Shown: positions 27,415 through 36,686 of the stretch, in pieces
How positions within the stretch are numbered: position 1 is the first letter of the stretch
Layout: each line of letters opens with the position of its first letter
Source: HyVt-477 sp965224605
Lineage (GTDB): Bacteria > Pseudomonadota > Gammaproteobacteria > Thiotrichales > Thiotrichaceae
DNA length: 64,000 nucleotides
Assembly: GCA_965224605.1 (NCBI GenBank)
Contig: CBDCZP010000002.1
Span: 124,001 to 188,000 of the forward strand
Direction: 5' to 3'
Made by a program: the position numbers and the translations under genes
The notes under the pieces: model-generated
Database searches by the model: none
Seen by the model: only the letters and a program-made list of their open reading frames with translations
Told to the model about the DNA's origin: nothing

Positions 27415-27442
27415 GTAGAGACAAGGCATGCCTTGTCTCTAC
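27415..27442. repeat. Perfect 28-bp palindrome
   Basis: Two 14-base arms (GTAGAGACAAGGCA and its exact complement) meet with no spacer. No second copy was noticed in the window. It could be a cruciform or dimer binding site. Confidence 0.7.
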
Positions 27443-27480
27443 GATGCATGAAGTACAGGAAAGCTTCAGTTTCGGAATAA

Positions 27481-27506
27481 AGTTCCCAAGCCGGAGCTTG
27501 GGAACT
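27481..27506. repeat. REP-B hairpin downstream of OmpA fusion gene
   Basis: AGTTCCCAAGC and its perfect complement flank the loop CGGA. The design (TTCCCAA...TTGGGAA) matches hairpins at 10880, 10984 and 53493. On the minus strand it lies just after the stop of the OmpA fusion gene. Confidence 0.65.
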
Positions 27507-27522
27507 AGGTGAAATTAGCTCT

Positions 27523-30378
27523 CTAATTCATCATAGTGACTGTTTCCGTTCCTTGCACGAAAATCTCAACTCTTCTGTTTCTTGCCTTACCTTGTTCGGT
27601 TGTGTTGGATAAAATGGGTTGTTTCTCGCCTAGCCCAACTGTTCTCATGGTCTGTCTGTTGATTCCTTGGCTGGCGAGAAAGTTAGCCACGGTGTTCGCC
27701 CGTTGTTCAGACAAATGCTGGTTGGAATAATCATCACCCACATTGTCGGTGTGTCCCACAACCCGGATAGAATGGATTTGAATTCTTGACTGGGTGATAT
27801 CTCTTGCCAGCGAACTTAATTGGGATACACCTAATGCGGTTAATTGTGCACTACCCGTAGCAAAATTCGAACCGCCAGACAGTGTTCTGTTTAATGTTTT
27901 ATATTGAGTAACCGATTGTTTTATAGCCGGTCTTGGTGGTTGATACTGGGGACGAGGTTGAGGGCGTAGTTGAGGACGAGGCTGAGCAACAGGTTGACGA
28001 ACAATAGTATTCGGTAACGCAGCGGGAATGGAAGCCGCCTTCGGACGGTTATATTCATAGTATTGCGCACGACCCTTCGGCGCCCAGTTTAATCCCATGC
28101 TGAGTTGTTTGATGTCTTTATCAAAATACTCGTACTCACCGCGTAAAGTCAGGTTTGAATTGATGCCATATTCCGCACCTAAGCCCGCAAAAACACTATA
28201 GTCATTTAATTGATTAACAGGAGCTGTGCCGCCCGATTTCGTATCCACTTTAGCAATTCCCAATTTACCAAACGGATGTAGCTGGTTTAAATAAACCGGT
28301 GCATGATAAATAACATTAGCGCCATAGGCTCTATATTTTATGTCATCCTGAGCAGCGCCGTTAGCGATTGATGCACTACCAAAATCATTCCAAAAGGCTT
28401 CTACTCCGATAGATTGGGTTAGGTCGACTCCTGCATAGATTTTTTTCCCAATATCTTTATCATCCGTGACGTCCCAAACACCATGTCCATCGGGTGATAA
28501 TTTACTTTGCCCGATGGCTCCACCCACATACCACTGTCTATCAAGAGTGCTGGCAGCATTGACTTGTTGATTGAACAAGATAAGAGATAACGATAGAAAG
28601 AAGATAGCCTGTTTTTTTGCAGCAAATAGAAATACCTTAGGAAGCCTTTTGAGTACAGCCATCACGCCCATAAACAGAAGCATGAATATATTGAAGCTAC
28701 CACCACCGCCACTAAGCGCTGTGTCGACTCCATTTGTTGTAGCTCCACCACCTGCGCCACCTGTTGTGGGTGTGGATGCTAACGAAGCGGCATCCATATA
28801 ATCAGGGATAGCGTCATTGTCGCTATCGGGACAGATAGTTCCCGTAGTGCATTCCAGCCTGTCGAGGATGCCATCGTTGTCGGCATCACCATCCCTATTG
28901 CCGGCAGGCGAAGAGGCATTGGTATCAGGGTCCAGATAATCAGGAATAAGATCGCCATCAACGTCGTTGTATATAGGGTTTTCTGACTGAGTTGGCAGGT
29001 TGTCGCCGTCGTCATCTGCATCCTCATGATTGCGTTGTCCATCACCATCGGTATCACGATGATTTGGCTCGTAGTAATCAGGAACGGTATCACTATCGGT
29101 ATCCGTTGGGTTGGCAGGATCGCTGCCGATCTCGCTGATGTCCGTTAGGCTATCACCGTCATTGTCGGTATCCATATAATCAGGCGTGCCGTCATGATCA
29201 AGGTCAGGACAAGGCTTTCCTGCAATATTTGGACACTCAACAAGGTCGCTAATACCATTGCCGTCTGAATCCCCACTGCTATCTGCTGTGTTAGCGACAT
29301 TGGTTTCATCTTTGTCCAGATGATCAGGAATAGCATCTGCATCTACATCAATAAATGCCAAACGTGGAGTCGTTAGAATCTCGGTACTTGTAGGCTTGCC
29401 ATCGTCATCGTCGTCAGTGTCATTGAAATCAAAATTGCCATCGCCATCCGTGTCGATAATATTGGATTCCAGATAATCGGGTATACCATCGTTGTCGGTA
29501 TCGGTAGGCACTTCAGTGATGGTGGGTATAGCATCACCATCATCATCTGAATCTTGATAATTTGGGATGCCATCTCTATCAGTATCTTCATCAAAAGGAC
29601 GTTCGTCTTCATTGATAATGGTGTCCTGATCGTCATCTCCTGTAGGGTTAATGATGGTCATGACAACCGTAATGACAGGAGAAGCATTACCTGCAAGGTC
29701 ATTTGCCTGCACATTCAAAGGATTGACTCCAAAAGGTAGCGCAGGGTTAACTTCACAACTCCATATACCCGTGGCTGGTACGGCGACAGAACAACCTTGA
29801 ACGCCTACGCTATTGACGGTGACGTTAGAACCAGGGTCAGCAGTACCGGAAATAAGTGGAGTGGAATCCGTTCCAATCAGAGGAGAAACGGTTAAAAATG
29901 GAGTGCTGGGGGCTGTTTTGTCAATCGAGTAGATTTCGCTAACCACAGTGGGGAAGAGACTATAAGTGTTCCCAGCATTATCTGTCTTTGTTGGATTTAA
30001 GCGGATTGAGAGTGAACTGTCAGTTCCGGTTTGTATGGTTACAAAATATTGGTTGGAATCAAGAGAAGACACAATACTCTGCACGGTTGCATTGCCATCA
30101 TTGATGATAAAAGCTACGTCTGTCGTAGCAAGGTCAAATACTTTCACGCCTAGTAAGTAATCAATTTGAAACACGACACTGTCTGCATTGGTGGTTGATT
30201 CTGTAGGCGCTTTTCGTGTCACGGTATAATCAGCCGTAAATGCTGCTGCATAGGCTTGGTTGCCTAGTAGCATGAGTAATAGCACAAAGCTGGCTGAACC
30301 CATGAGTCGCGATTTTTTAAAGGTAGACGAAAGTAAGTTTAAGCAGAATAATAGATATCTACCGAGTTGGTATGACAT
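27523..30378 (-). CDS. Ig-like/thrombospondin-3/OmpA fusion with internal sorting signal
   Basis: About 950 residues. Order: N-terminal signal (AYAAAF cleavage region near residue 45), one Ig-like domain (residues about 155-245), many acidic DxDxDGxxD thrombospondin type 3 calcium repeats (about 250-530), then a GGGGS, a hydrophobic helix and KRLPK (about 557-585) that look like a GlyGly-CTERM-type tail. A second signal-like helix ending QQVNAAS comes next, then an OmpA-type beta-barrel (WYVGGAIGQSK onward), a Pro/Arg/Gln linker and a C-terminal OmpA peptidoglycan-binding domain (GHTDNVGDDYSNQHLSEQRA). It reads as two surface proteins joined in one frame. I prefer the ATG at 30378 over a TTG 15 bases upstream; a third candidate is 30303. 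Confidence 0.85.
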   Translation of the reverse strand: MSYQLGRYLLFCLNLLSSTFKKSRLMGSASFVLLLMLLGNQAYAAAFTADYTVTRKAPTESTTNADSVVFQIDYLLGVKVFDLATTDVAFIINDGNATVQSIVSSLDSNQYFVTIQTGTDSSLSIRLNPTKTDNAGNTYSLFPTVVSEIYSIDKTAPSTPFLTVSPLIGTDSTPLISGTADPGSNVTVNSVGVQGCSVAVPATGIWSCEVNPALPFGVNPLNVQANDLAGNASPVITVVMTIINPTGDDDQDTIINEDERPFDEDTDRDGIPNYQDSDDDGDAIPTITEVPTDTDNDGIPDYLESNIIDTDGDGNFDFNDTDDDDDGKPTSTEILTTPRLAFIDVDADAIPDHLDKDETNVANTADSSGDSDGNGISDLVECPNIAGKPCPDLDHDGTPDYMDTDNDGDSLTDISEIGSDPANPTDTDSDTVPDYYEPNHRDTDGDGQRNHEDADDDGDNLPTQSENPIYNDVDGDLIPDYLDPDTNASSPAGNRDGDADNDGILDRLECTTGTICPDSDNDAIPDYMDAASLASTPTTGGAGGGATTNGVDTALSGGGGSFNIFMLLFMGVMAVLKRLPKVFLFAAKKQAIFFLSLSLILFNQQVNAASTLDRQWYVGGAIGQSKLSPDGHGVWDVTDDKDIGKKIYAGVDLTQSIGVEAFWNDFGSASIANGAAQDDIKYRAYGANVIYHAPVYLNQLHPFGKLGIAKVDTKSGGTAPVNQLNDYSVFAGLGAEYGINSNLTLRGEYEYFDKDIKQLSMGLNWAPKGRAQYYEYNRPKAASIPAALPNTIVRQPVAQPRPQLRPQPRPQYQPPRPAIKQSVTQYKTLNRTLSGGSNFATGSAQLTALGVSQLSSLARDITQSRIQIHSIRVVGHTDNVGDDYSNQHLSEQRANTVANFLASQGINRQTMRTVGLGEKQPILSNTTEQGKARNRRVEIFVQGTETVTMMN

Positions 30379-30677
30379 GTTAAGAAGCCCCAAATTGTTA
30401 TTGTTATAATTAATTGATTATTTTACTCGTAATAACTCATTACATTGTCGAATTACTACAGAGTCAATAGCCGAGCAAGCAGCCTTTATAAGCTCTGTGT
30501 ATTTTACACATTAGTCAATAACATTCTGTACGTTCTTTGTTCTGTATCCGTATAATCTTTATCCGATTTGCAGCCTTCTGTCGATTCTTAGGAAAAGATA
30601 TCAGAGGCAAACACTTTTTTACCCTATTATCGTTATCTAATTTACCTATTATCGTTATCCAACTTAAAGGTCTTTTA

Positions 30678-31223
30678 ATGAATACATCGTTAATAATTAC
30701 TGTCTTGGCAGAAGATCGTCCGGGTTTGGTTAGCGCCTTATCGGAAGTGCTACGTACTCATGGTGCGAACTGGATGGAAAGTCGAATGTCCAGACTGGCG
30801 GGAAAATTTGCAGGTTTGTTGCAGGTGTCTGTAGCTGATAAAGACGCCCTCGCTTTAGTAGATGCGTTGCGAGCCATGCAGAATGATGACTTGCTTATCC
30901 AGGTCGAGCAAAGTAGTGCTGATGAATCGGGTAAAAAGGCTGCCTACACGGATAGAGAGCTATTAAATCTAGAGCTATTAAATCTAGAGCTATTAGGTCA
31001 GGATCGCCCCGGGATTGTGGAAGATATTACTCAGCAACTCGCCACACTGGGTATTAATATAGAGGAAATGCAAAGTGAGCAACGCGTGGCTTCTATGTCT
31101 AATGAAATACTCTTTTATGCGCAATTAACGCTGCGATTGCCTGTTACTATCCGACCTGATGATGTTCAGGAGAAGTTAGAAGCCATGTCGGATCAACTGA
31201 TGGTTGATCTTGAATTTTCGTAA
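30678..31223 (+). CDS. GcvR-like protein with two ACT domains
   Basis: A 181-residue protein with tandem ACT domains: TVLAEDRPGLVSALSEVLRTHG at the N-terminus and LLGQDRPGIVEDITQQLATLG in the second half. This is the layout of the glycine cleavage regulator GcvR and its relatives, which sense amino acids. The ATG at 30678 has AAAGG upstream and starts the first ACT strand; the frame extends to 30537 but that part lacks homology. The linker carries a 15-bp tandem duplication encoding LLNLE twice. glyA, the partner enzyme for glycine, is elsewhere in the window. Confidence 0.85.
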   Translation: MNTSLIITVLAEDRPGLVSALSEVLRTHGANWMESRMSRLAGKFAGLLQVSVADKDALALVDALRAMQNDDLLIQVEQSSADESGKKAAYTDRELLNLELLNLELLGQDRPGIVEDITQQLATLGINIEEMQSEQRVASMSNEILFYAQLTLRLPVTIRPDDVQEKLEAMSDQLMVDLEFS

Positions 31224-31279
31224 TACAGTAATACTGCTCCAAAACACAATCACTACAAAACTACTACACAGTAATAACC

Positions 31280-31888
31280 ATGCCTGATCAAATTATTCTG
31301 GGATCAAGTTCACCTTTTCGAAAAGAACTGATAGATAGATTACATCTTCCTTATACGACGGAATCCCCTGATATTGACGAAACCCGTCTGGTTGATGAAA
31401 CGCCGCAGGAGATGGTGCGCCGTTTATCCGTAGCAAAAGCCAAGAAAGTTGCTGAAAATAATCCCAATGCCTTGATTATAGGCTCTGATCAATGTGCGGT
31501 ATTGGATGGTGAAGTGATGGGCAAGCCGGGCAATCATAAAAACGCGGTAAAACAATTATCTAATAGCTCCGGAAAACGTGTCACTTTTTATACAGGACTG
31601 TGTCTGTTGGATGCTACATCAGGCGAGTATCAACTTGATTGTGTGCCTTTCTATGTGACCTTTCGCGAGTTAAGCCGTACTGAAATTGATCATTACCTGT
31701 ATCAGGATAAACCTTATAATTGCGCCGGAAGTTTCAAATCAGAAGGTTTGGGAATAACGTTATTTAGCAAAATGCAGGGAGACGACCCCTCTTCATTAAT
31801 GGGTCTGCCATTGATCCGTCTATGCGCTATGCTAAGAGAATATGGTGTCAATCTTCCGCTCGCTCCCATGCTAAAATCTAAACTCTAA
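31280..31888 (+). CDS. yceF: Maf-family nucleotide pyrophosphatase, YceF type
   Basis: A 202-residue Maf protein that hydrolyses non-canonical nucleoside triphosphates. It has the start LGSSSPFRKEL, the SPDIDE loop and the GSDQ motif that is typical of the YceF subgroup acting on 7-methyl-GTP, where the canonical Maf YhdE has a different residue set. Its stop overlaps the stop of the convergent MscS gene by 4 bases. Confidence 0.9.
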   Translation: MPDQIILGSSSPFRKELIDRLHLPYTTESPDIDETRLVDETPQEMVRRLSVAKAKKVAENNPNALIIGSDQCAVLDGEVMGKPGNHKNAVKQLSNSSGKRVTFYTGLCLLDATSGEYQLDCVPFYVTFRELSRTEIDHYLYQDKPYNCAGSFKSEGLGITLFSKMQGDDPSSLMGLPLIRLCAMLREYGVNLPLAPMLKSKL

Positions 31889-33585
31889 TCATCAGGTCGA
31901 TGCAATACCATCTGGGCAAACGGAATTTCCCAATCGTATTTGCTGCAAGCATCAACACACCAGCGTTGAATGGCGCGTCGTAAACGGTTGTATACCGGAG
32001 CTTGAGAACCTTTAAAATCAGCAATGATAACGATATCTAGTGAAGAAGCACTGGCGGCTGCAAACTCGACTCGAAGGTTCATGAGGTCATCTCCATAACC
32101 TTCTTTGATGATTTGTTCGCGGACATGTTTATCCAACTTTTCTAAAATACTGCCCGTACTTTCTGCTTGTAAATCATAGCTAATACCCAATGTTTCTTTT
32201 AATCTGAAGCTTTGTGAAATATTGCGTGGGGATTGGCCTAGAAAATCTGCCATTTGATAATTCACCCGTGCACCGCCGCGTTCTACCAGCTCTACCATCT
32301 CATGGGATAAGCCAACGACTTTTCCACGAACTCCATCTGACAATATCACCCAGTCTGATTTTTTACAGGGAAACCAAGGCTCGCCTTTAACAATAGGGCG
32401 GGATATTTTACCCACCATTTTTTCGATAGGAACGCGCATTTTCAAGTCAGCGGTTGGATTGTCCAGCACGGTATACAAGTTGAGATGTTTAACACGCCAA
32501 GGTAAGCCACTGAGAACAATACGTTCTCCCTCACGAACCGGCCCTACATTGAGCATCAGCAGCATCTGGTTCCACATTTTAGGTACGGTATACTTAAGTG
32601 TCCAGGCTAGGCCAAACAGAAGTAATATGCCCAAGCTAAATAACAGCCAGTCTTCGGCTATATAAAATACAGCCATGGGCGCCATGATGACAGCCATCGC
32701 GGTGAGTATTCGATGAAGCAGTTCCACCAGCCGTTGCTTGAAAGTACGTGTGGCAGAAGTACGGCCGACTAGACCAGCCAGAATGTATTTATAAAATAGC
32801 CGTGAAAGTAACAGCACACAAATAATCGCCAGTGCACCCAGTGAAAGGTATAACCCTCGTCGTTGAAAGAAGTTTTTTAAATATTCTTGAGTGTTCCCAA
32901 GAAAGCTTTTTTTGTTACTCTCTGTTTCCATGTTATGTAGCTGAAGTTCAGCAGCACGATGGTTGCTTTTAGCCTGTTTCAGTCGCCGTTTCCAGCGCTT
33001 ATTAAGATTCTTTAGCGTGATGAGTAATTTCTTGTTTTTTGTTTTAGATGTCAGGATTCTTAAATTTTCAACAGCCACACCTGCTTGTAAGAACTTTTCT
33101 GAATAGAAAGTCACTTCATCTCGTAGCCGTGCTTTTTGTCGAATATCTGAAGTGACATGTTTCATTTCTTTAACGATAGGCTGTATTAAAGCACCTATAT
33201 CATCTTTGAAATTAAACTTTTGAACCGGTTTGTTGTTATTCAATTCAGCATTAAGCCCCGTCGCAATTTGCTCAAAGTTATTCTCAATATTGGTAAGATC
33301 ACTGGACAGACGATCAAGCTGAAGTGTTATTTTTGTCTTTTCAGAATCGGTAATGCTGGTTCTTAAGTCTTTAGTTTTTAGTTTGATTTCTTCACGTAAA
33401 TTGTTTCTGACGTCATGCAAGGTATCCAGCGTTATGAGTACATTGGATTTTTGGGTTCTATTTAAGGCACCGTCTTTTGCGCCAAGTTCTGAGGACAGTA
33501 AAAATAACCCTAATATCATCAACGATATGAACTTAATGTTCACAAACAAACTCCGTAAGTACTTAATAGTGTATTGCATGTACAC
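31885..33585 (-). CDS. MscS-family mechanosensitive channel
   Basis: A 566-residue protein. It has an N-terminal signal-like helix ending near SSELGAKDG, a long charged helical periplasmic region (about residues 40-225), then several membrane helices (about 235-335) and a MscS beta/alpha cytoplasmic domain containing VGPVREGERIVLSG, SDGVRGKVVGLSHEMVEL and a C-terminal ferredoxin-like part. The N-terminal extension is shorter than in MscK or MscM. It would release solutes on hypo-osmotic shock. The usual Gly/Ala-rich pore helix is not obvious. Confidence 0.82.
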   Translation of the reverse strand: MYMQYTIKYLRSLFVNIKFISLMILGLFLLSSELGAKDGALNRTQKSNVLITLDTLHDVRNNLREEIKLKTKDLRTSITDSEKTKITLQLDRLSSDLTNIENNFEQIATGLNAELNNNKPVQKFNFKDDIGALIQPIVKEMKHVTSDIRQKARLRDEVTFYSEKFLQAGVAVENLRILTSKTKNKKLLITLKNLNKRWKRRLKQAKSNHRAAELQLHNMETESNKKSFLGNTQEYLKNFFQRRGLYLSLGALAIICVLLLSRLFYKYILAGLVGRTSATRTFKQRLVELLHRILTAMAVIMAPMAVFYIAEDWLLFSLGILLLFGLAWTLKYTVPKMWNQMLLMLNVGPVREGERIVLSGLPWRVKHLNLYTVLDNPTADLKMRVPIEKMVGKISRPIVKGEPWFPCKKSDWVILSDGVRGKVVGLSHEMVELVERGGARVNYQMADFLGQSPRNISQSFRLKETLGISYDLQAESTGSILEKLDKHVREQIIKEGYGDDLMNLRVEFAAASASSLDIVIIADFKGSQAPVYNRLRRAIQRWCVDACSKYDWEIPFAQMVLHRPDD

Positions 33586-33710
33586 CCTGTCTTTGCAAAA
33601 TGCTATTTTCTTTTGCTTTCTTTATAATACGCTATAGCGACTTTTCAACCAACGTTATATCTTGTGTGTAAAGGTCTCAATAATAAAAATAAGAAAGTGA
33701 AGCCACCATT

Positions 33711-34340
33711 ATGTTTACCAATATGTCTACCAAGCTTTATATACTATTCTCAGCGATCATTGTCTCTTTAACAATGGTGGGCTTATTTGTAGCTACCTCT
33801 AAGCTACAAGAAAATAAAGAACCGCGTTCTACACGTTCTGTTGCGACAACGATTCAAGCAAACAAAATCCATAATGAGCCATTAGTAAATTCAGCAAATA
33901 AAGAACAAGACAAGTCGGTCACTATACTTAACATGTGGTATGACTTGGCAGCGGATGCGGAAACGAATGGGGTTCGACTAGATGAAGAGATTAAAGACGC
34001 CAGAAAAATAGGTATTCATTCGGATTTGTTGTCTGCGATAAAGCCCGGCTACAGACTTCAACTACCCAATCTGATTGGTGATGATTATTTTTTGAAACTC
34101 GGAAAAGTAGAAAGAATAACGGATACACAGATACAAATATATGGAGAGCTGGAAGATGAAAATGAAACTTATTTTTCCACTATATCAATCATAGATAATA
34201 CGTTGTTAGCGGTTCTGTCAACTCCCAAGGGTGATTACGATCTAAAGATGGTTGATGGAAAAGGGGTGGTGTACAAATCAGAGGATATGAATTCTGCCAC
34301 AAGCAGTTCAGTTGTGGATATAGAGGGATTCCTGGAGTGA
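33711..34340 (+). CDS. Hypothetical single-pass membrane or exported protein
   Basis: A 209-residue protein with one N-terminal hydrophobic helix (LYILFSAIIVSLTMVGLFVA) and a polar, acidic remainder with short beta-type stretches (LGKVERITDTQIQIYGELEDE). No family was recognised. An ATG at 33726 is an alternative start. It is convergent with rnpB, which ends 46 bases after its stop. Confidence 0.65.
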   Translation: MFTNMSTKLYILFSAIIVSLTMVGLFVATSKLQENKEPRSTRSVATTIQANKIHNEPLVNSANKEQDKSVTILNMWYDLAADAETNGVRLDEEIKDARKIGIHSDLLSAIKPGYRLQLPNLIGDDYFLKLGKVERITDTQIQIYGELEDENETYFSTISIIDNTLLAVLSTPKGDYDLKMVDGKGVVYKSEDMNSATSSSVVDIEGFLE

Positions 34341-34385
34341 GTGGTATTCAGGTTGTGTAGTTTAGGTCTAGAAAGAAATAAAAAT

Positions 34386-34737
<352 letters not shown>

Positions 34738-34744
34738 AAGGTGG

Positions 34745-34773
34745 AATATAACAAACATTCAAGAGCTAAGGAA
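34745..34773 (-). promoter_or_regulatory. Candidate rnpB promoter
   Basis: On the minus strand TATATT (34750-34745) ends 7 bases before the RNase P RNA 5' end and fits a -10 box. A weak -35-like TTCCTT lies about 17 bases further upstream (34773-34768). Position rather than strength of match supports the call. Confidence 0.4.
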
Positions 34774-34941
34774 TCTTTTGTTTAACGAGCTAGTAAGGTT
34801 AATGCGGCATTAATCTAGTAGTTATGGATATTGGCTTCAGGAAGCCTAATAAATTCTGCGCAACAAGATAATATTTCGTATACTTCTCTCTAGATTTCAG
34901 GGGTGCGATCAAGAAACAATAAAACAGATCAATTGATAACA

Positions 34942-36015
34942 ATGAAAGAATTATTAAATTTATGGATCAAACGGCATTTTTCTGACCCACAGGTCATCAT
35001 ACTTGCCTTTCTCTTACTGCTTGGAACAGCCACTGTTTTTTTCATTGGTGATATTTTAGTTCCCGTTATTGCCGCATTGATTATTGCTTACATCCTAGAT
35101 GGCGGCGTGCATTTCTTAACCAAAAAATTAAGAATCAATCAGCTGGTTGCCGTTGCCATTACGTTCAGTATCTTTACGTTATTGTTGCTAAGTTTGATCT
35201 TTATACTGGCGCCATTGATGATTCGGCAAGCCAGCCAGTTTGTGTTGCAGATTCCCATGATGATGGCTCATGGCCAAGAGTTATTAATGCAACTGCCGAC
35301 AAAGTATCCCGCGATTATTTCTGAAAAACATATACTGGAACTGGTCAATGGTCTCCGTATTCAAGTGGCTGAATTTTCACAACACGTAGTGAGTTTTTCA
35401 ATAGCCTCTGTTGCTGATTTGTTGACCTTCATGGTGTATCTGATCATGGTACCCCTACTGGTTTTCTTCTTTTTATTTGATAAAGAAAAAATGCTTAACT
35501 GGATGGCTAAATTCCTACCCCGCGATCGGGCGCTGGTGTCAACCGTCTGGAAAGAAGTGAATATTAAAAGTGCAGGTTATGTACGTGGAAAATTTGTAGA
35601 AATATTACTAATCTGGTTTATCAGTCTGGTCACGTTTCTATGGCTTGGTTTAGATTACGCCATGCTGCTTTCCTTTATGGTTGGCATCTCTGTGCTGATT
35701 CCGTATGTCGGCGCTGCGGTAGTAACCTTTCCCATTGCGGTTGTCGCCTATTATCAATGGGGTTTTGATACAAACTTTTTCTATGTGATTGTCGCCTACG
35801 GTATTATCCAGTTTCTTGATGGCAACCTGCTCGTACCCTTCTTGTTTTCTGAAATGGTCAACCTTCATCCTGCCGCCATTATCATTGCGGTACTGGTCTT
35901 TGGAGGACTCTGGGGAATAATGGGTGTCTTTTTTGCCATACCCTTAGCTACGTTGATTCATGCTGTTATTAATGCATGGCCTAGCCCCGCAGAAATAGAG
36001 GCTATTAAAGAATAA
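34942..36015 (+). CDS. perM: PerM-like AI-2E family transporter
   Basis: A 357-residue polytopic membrane protein. I choose the ATG at 34942 because MKELLNLWIKRHFSDPQ resembles the N-terminus of E. coli PerM (a basic amphipathic start with FSDP); the frame opens at a GTG 39 bases upstream. Helices near residues 20-55 and a C-terminal cluster containing LIPYVGAAVV fit the family. It is a paralogue of the gene at 6555. The physiological substrate of PerM is unknown. Confidence 0.88.
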   Translation: MKELLNLWIKRHFSDPQVIILAFLLLLGTATVFFIGDILVPVIAALIIAYILDGGVHFLTKKLRINQLVAVAITFSIFTLLLLSLIFILAPLMIRQASQFVLQIPMMMAHGQELLMQLPTKYPAIISEKHILELVNGLRIQVAEFSQHVVSFSIASVADLLTFMVYLIMVPLLVFFFLFDKEKMLNWMAKFLPRDRALVSTVWKEVNIKSAGYVRGKFVEILLIWFISLVTFLWLGLDYAMLLSFMVGISVLIPYVGAAVVTFPIAVVAYYQWGFDTNFFYVIVAYGIIQFLDGNLLVPFLFSEMVNLHPAAIIIAVLVFGGLWGIMGVFFAIPLATLIHAVINAWPSPAEIEAIKE

Positions 36016-36027
36016 CCAATGGGCGTA

Positions 36028-36405
36028 TTAGAAAGCGGCAATAACCGATTCAAGTTCTGCTTGATTAATCGGAAAGGACAATGTGCAGTCAAACGTATAT
36101 CTTTCTTCCAGTCGCGCTAATTGATGGATATATTCTTTATCGTAGAAGATAACGGTTTTTGTATTAGGCATGCGCTCTACTAGCGACATGAGCGACTCTA
36201 AACTACTGGTTCGGTCACGGAAATCAGATTGGAAATTAAACTCAGCGACGACGACAGTGGGTGTCTCTTTTTTGAGTCGCTTTAATACTTTTCTCATGCT
36301 GGATTCGACCGCTACAGTGTAGCCCAAACCTTTGTACAAAGGCGTGAAATCAGGGTAACCCCCTAATTCAACAATCGAAAGCAACGATGATTCTTTATGT
36401 GTCAT
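36028..36405 (-). CDS. Conserved hypothetical protein, receiver-like fold
   Basis: A 125-residue soluble protein with alternating predicted strands and helices: LSIVELGGY, GYTVAVESSMRKVLKRL, PTVVVAEFNF, TKTVIFYDKEY. This resembles a CheY-like alpha/beta layout but lacks an obvious phospho-acceptor Asp and acidic pocket. It is convergent with perM, 12 bases away. No function can be assigned. Confidence 0.65.
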   Translation of the reverse strand: MTHKESSLLSIVELGGYPDFTPLYKGLGYTVAVESSMRKVLKRLKKETPTVVVAEFNFQSDFRDRTSSLESLMSLVERMPNTKTVIFYDKEYIHQLARLEERYTFDCTLSFPINQAELESVIAAF

Positions 36406-36443
36406 TAATTCAATACCCGATAATAATGAGTGTGGAGATTAGC

Positions 36444-36611
36444 TTAATAACAGTTAGTAGATGCATTTTCCCAAAGGTCTCTAGCCTTGCTAGATGTCAC
36501 CGCATAGCGCATTACCAGCAAAGTACGTTTAGATTTTTCCATGATCTGTCGGTCACCATCATAATCAATATAACCAATTTCCATCAAGGATATCTGCATA
36601 AAGGTATACAT
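36444..36611 (-). CDS. Small hypothetical ORF, 55 residues
   Basis: A short frame starting MYTFMQISLMEIGYIDYDGD and ending WENASTNCY. Composition is protein-like, with charged and aromatic residues well mixed, and it fills a gap otherwise without genes. The ribosome site is weak (AAGAAGAG about 12 bases upstream). It may be a remnant of a larger gene or a genuine small protein. It lies upstream of the receiver-like gene on the same strand. Confidence 0.3.
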   Translation of the reverse strand: MYTFMQISLMEIGYIDYDGDRQIMEKSKRTLLVMRYAVTSSKARDLWENASTNCY

Positions 36612-36686
36612 TTATTTAATTGCTCTTCTTAATACGTCTTACGAAGAGGATTGGTTATTAAGCCAATAAGTATTTATAATGATCCG

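Larger units (their letters stand above)
27207..27522. other. Intergenic stretch with two strong palindromes
   Basis: The 316 bases between the OmpA fusion gene and the helical-repeat gene contain a perfect 28-bp palindrome at 27415-27442 (each arm GTAGAGACAAGGCA) and a perfect 11-bp stem with loop CGGA at 27481-27506 (arm AGTTCCCAAGC). The second matches the REP-B family and may end the OmpA fusion transcript 16 bases after its stop. No ORF worth calling was seen. Confidence 0.6.

Noticed and set aside
28571..29739. Several opposite-strand and shifted frames in the calcium-repeat region
   Set aside because: GAT-rich Asp/Gly repeats leave other frames open; the translations are low-complexity Ile/Met/Thr strings typical of shadow frames.
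36387..36632. Plus-strand 81-codon frame
   Set aside because: It overlaps the start of the receiver-like gene and the more protein-like 36444-36611 frame, and has no family features.
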